Source: Pedobacter sp. UBA1654 (lineage in GTDB: Bacteria; Bacteroidota; Bacteroidia; Sphingobacteriales; Sphingobacteriaceae). From it: 8,232 nucleotides of DNA. Below, piece after piece: positions 7,921 through 8,232 of the stretch (position 1 is the stretch's first letter; each line of letters begins with the position of its first letter). Under the pieces are notes generated by a model. That model saw only the letters and a list, made by a program, of their open reading frames with translations. It was not told where the DNA came from and did not search any database. The stretch spans positions 11,956 through 20,187 of the forward strand of contig DCLG01000106.1 in the NCBI GenBank assembly GCA_002320935.1, in the 5' to 3' direction. The translations under genes were made by a program, and so were the position numbers.

Positions 7921-8232
7921 ATGATTTTACGGACCAACATCTTTTTTCTTTTTATAGCATTCACTACAAGTTTGTTTGCACAGGAAAAGAATACTTCACA
8001 GGATTCGGCTTATGTACACGAGCACTACATTAAGATGGATAAGCGAATCCCCATGCGTGATGGCACCTTACTGTTTACCACGATTTATTTGCCTAAGGAT
8101 CAATCGCGCAAGTATCCATTTCTGATATGCAGAACACCGTATAGTGTTGCTCCTTATGGCATTGAAAGGTTAAAAGTGCCGGTTGGTCCAAACAGGCTAT
8201 TCGATCAGGAGGGCTTCATCTTTGTATATCAG
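7921..8232 (+). CDS. CocE/NonD-family (peptidase S15-like) alpha/beta-hydrolase, 3'-truncated
   Basis: An open frame runs from ATG 7921 to the right edge without a stop (104 codons). It begins with a Sec signal peptide (MILRTNIFFLFIAFTTSLFA, cleavage likely before Q21). The mature part carries the entry signature of the X-Pro dipeptidyl-peptidase S15/CocE family: a short strand ending IPMRDGTLLFTTIYLP (43-58), then KYPFLICRTPYS (64-75, the conserved RTPY turn), and GFIFVYQ at the edge, where the family normally continues DxRG. The nucleophilic serine, Asp/His and jelly-roll domain would lie beyond the window; full-length members are about 600 residues. The start codon directly follows the GH28 stop (TAAATG), so the two are probably translationally coupled. 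In this pectin-type cluster an esterase role (for example removing acetyl or methyl groups) is more likely than peptidase action, but that is inference. Confidence 0.85.
   Translation, partial: MILRTNIFFLFIAFTTSLFAQEKNTSQDSAYVHEHYIKMDKRIPMRDGTLLFTTIYLPKDQSRKYPFLICRTPYSVAPYGIERLKVPVGPNRLFDQEGFIFVYQ

Overview
The window is an internal piece of a Bacteroidota polysaccharide utilization locus (PUL). The diagnostic pair is a SusC/RagA-type TonB-dependent outer-membrane transporter followed 19 bp later by a SusD/RagB-type surface glycan-binding lipoprotein. This tandem is known only from Bacteroidota. The moderate GC content, the lack of Shine-Dalgarno sequences, a Tat-type signal on one hydrolase and the protein style suggest an environmental member of the Sphingobacteriaceae (Pedobacter/Mucilaginibacter-like). 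That placement is an inference from general features, not a database result.

Layout, all on the + strand: (1) positions 2-1903, the C-terminal two thirds or so of SusC, cut by the left edge; (2) 1923-3458, a complete SusD-like lipoprotein; (3) 3459-3582, the only real intergenic gap, holding a 7-1-7 palindrome and a 12-bp perfect stem-loop; (4) 3583-6450, a GH106-type alpha-L-rhamnosidase-like enzyme with a twin-arginine signal; (5) 6460-7920, a GH28 (polygalacturonase superfamily) beta-helix enzyme with a Sec signal peptide; (6) 7921-8232, the first 104 codons of a secreted CocE/NonD (peptidase S15-like) alpha/beta-hydrolase, cut by the right edge. Genes 4-6 are packed with gaps of 9 bp and 0 bp, so they almost certainly share a transcript.

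Inferred joint function: a GH106 rhamnosidase beside a GH28 galacturonidase and a putative esterase points to a rhamnose- and galacturonic-acid-containing pectin, most likely rhamnogalacturonan I or an RG-derived oligosaccharide. SusCD would capture and import the oligosaccharide. GH106 and GH28 could then remove Rha and GalA residues alternately in the periplasm, while the CocE-like protein might remove ester decorations. No PUL regulator (hybrid two-component system, ECF sigma/anti-sigma, AraC) is visible here; it would lie outside the window.

I see no RNA genes, insertion sequences, CRISPR arrays, frameshifts or pseudogenes. The gene families are known. The points worth a second look are the structured susD-GH106 intergenic region, the non-canonical GH28 active site, the Tat signal on the GH106, and the truncated hydrolase at the right edge.
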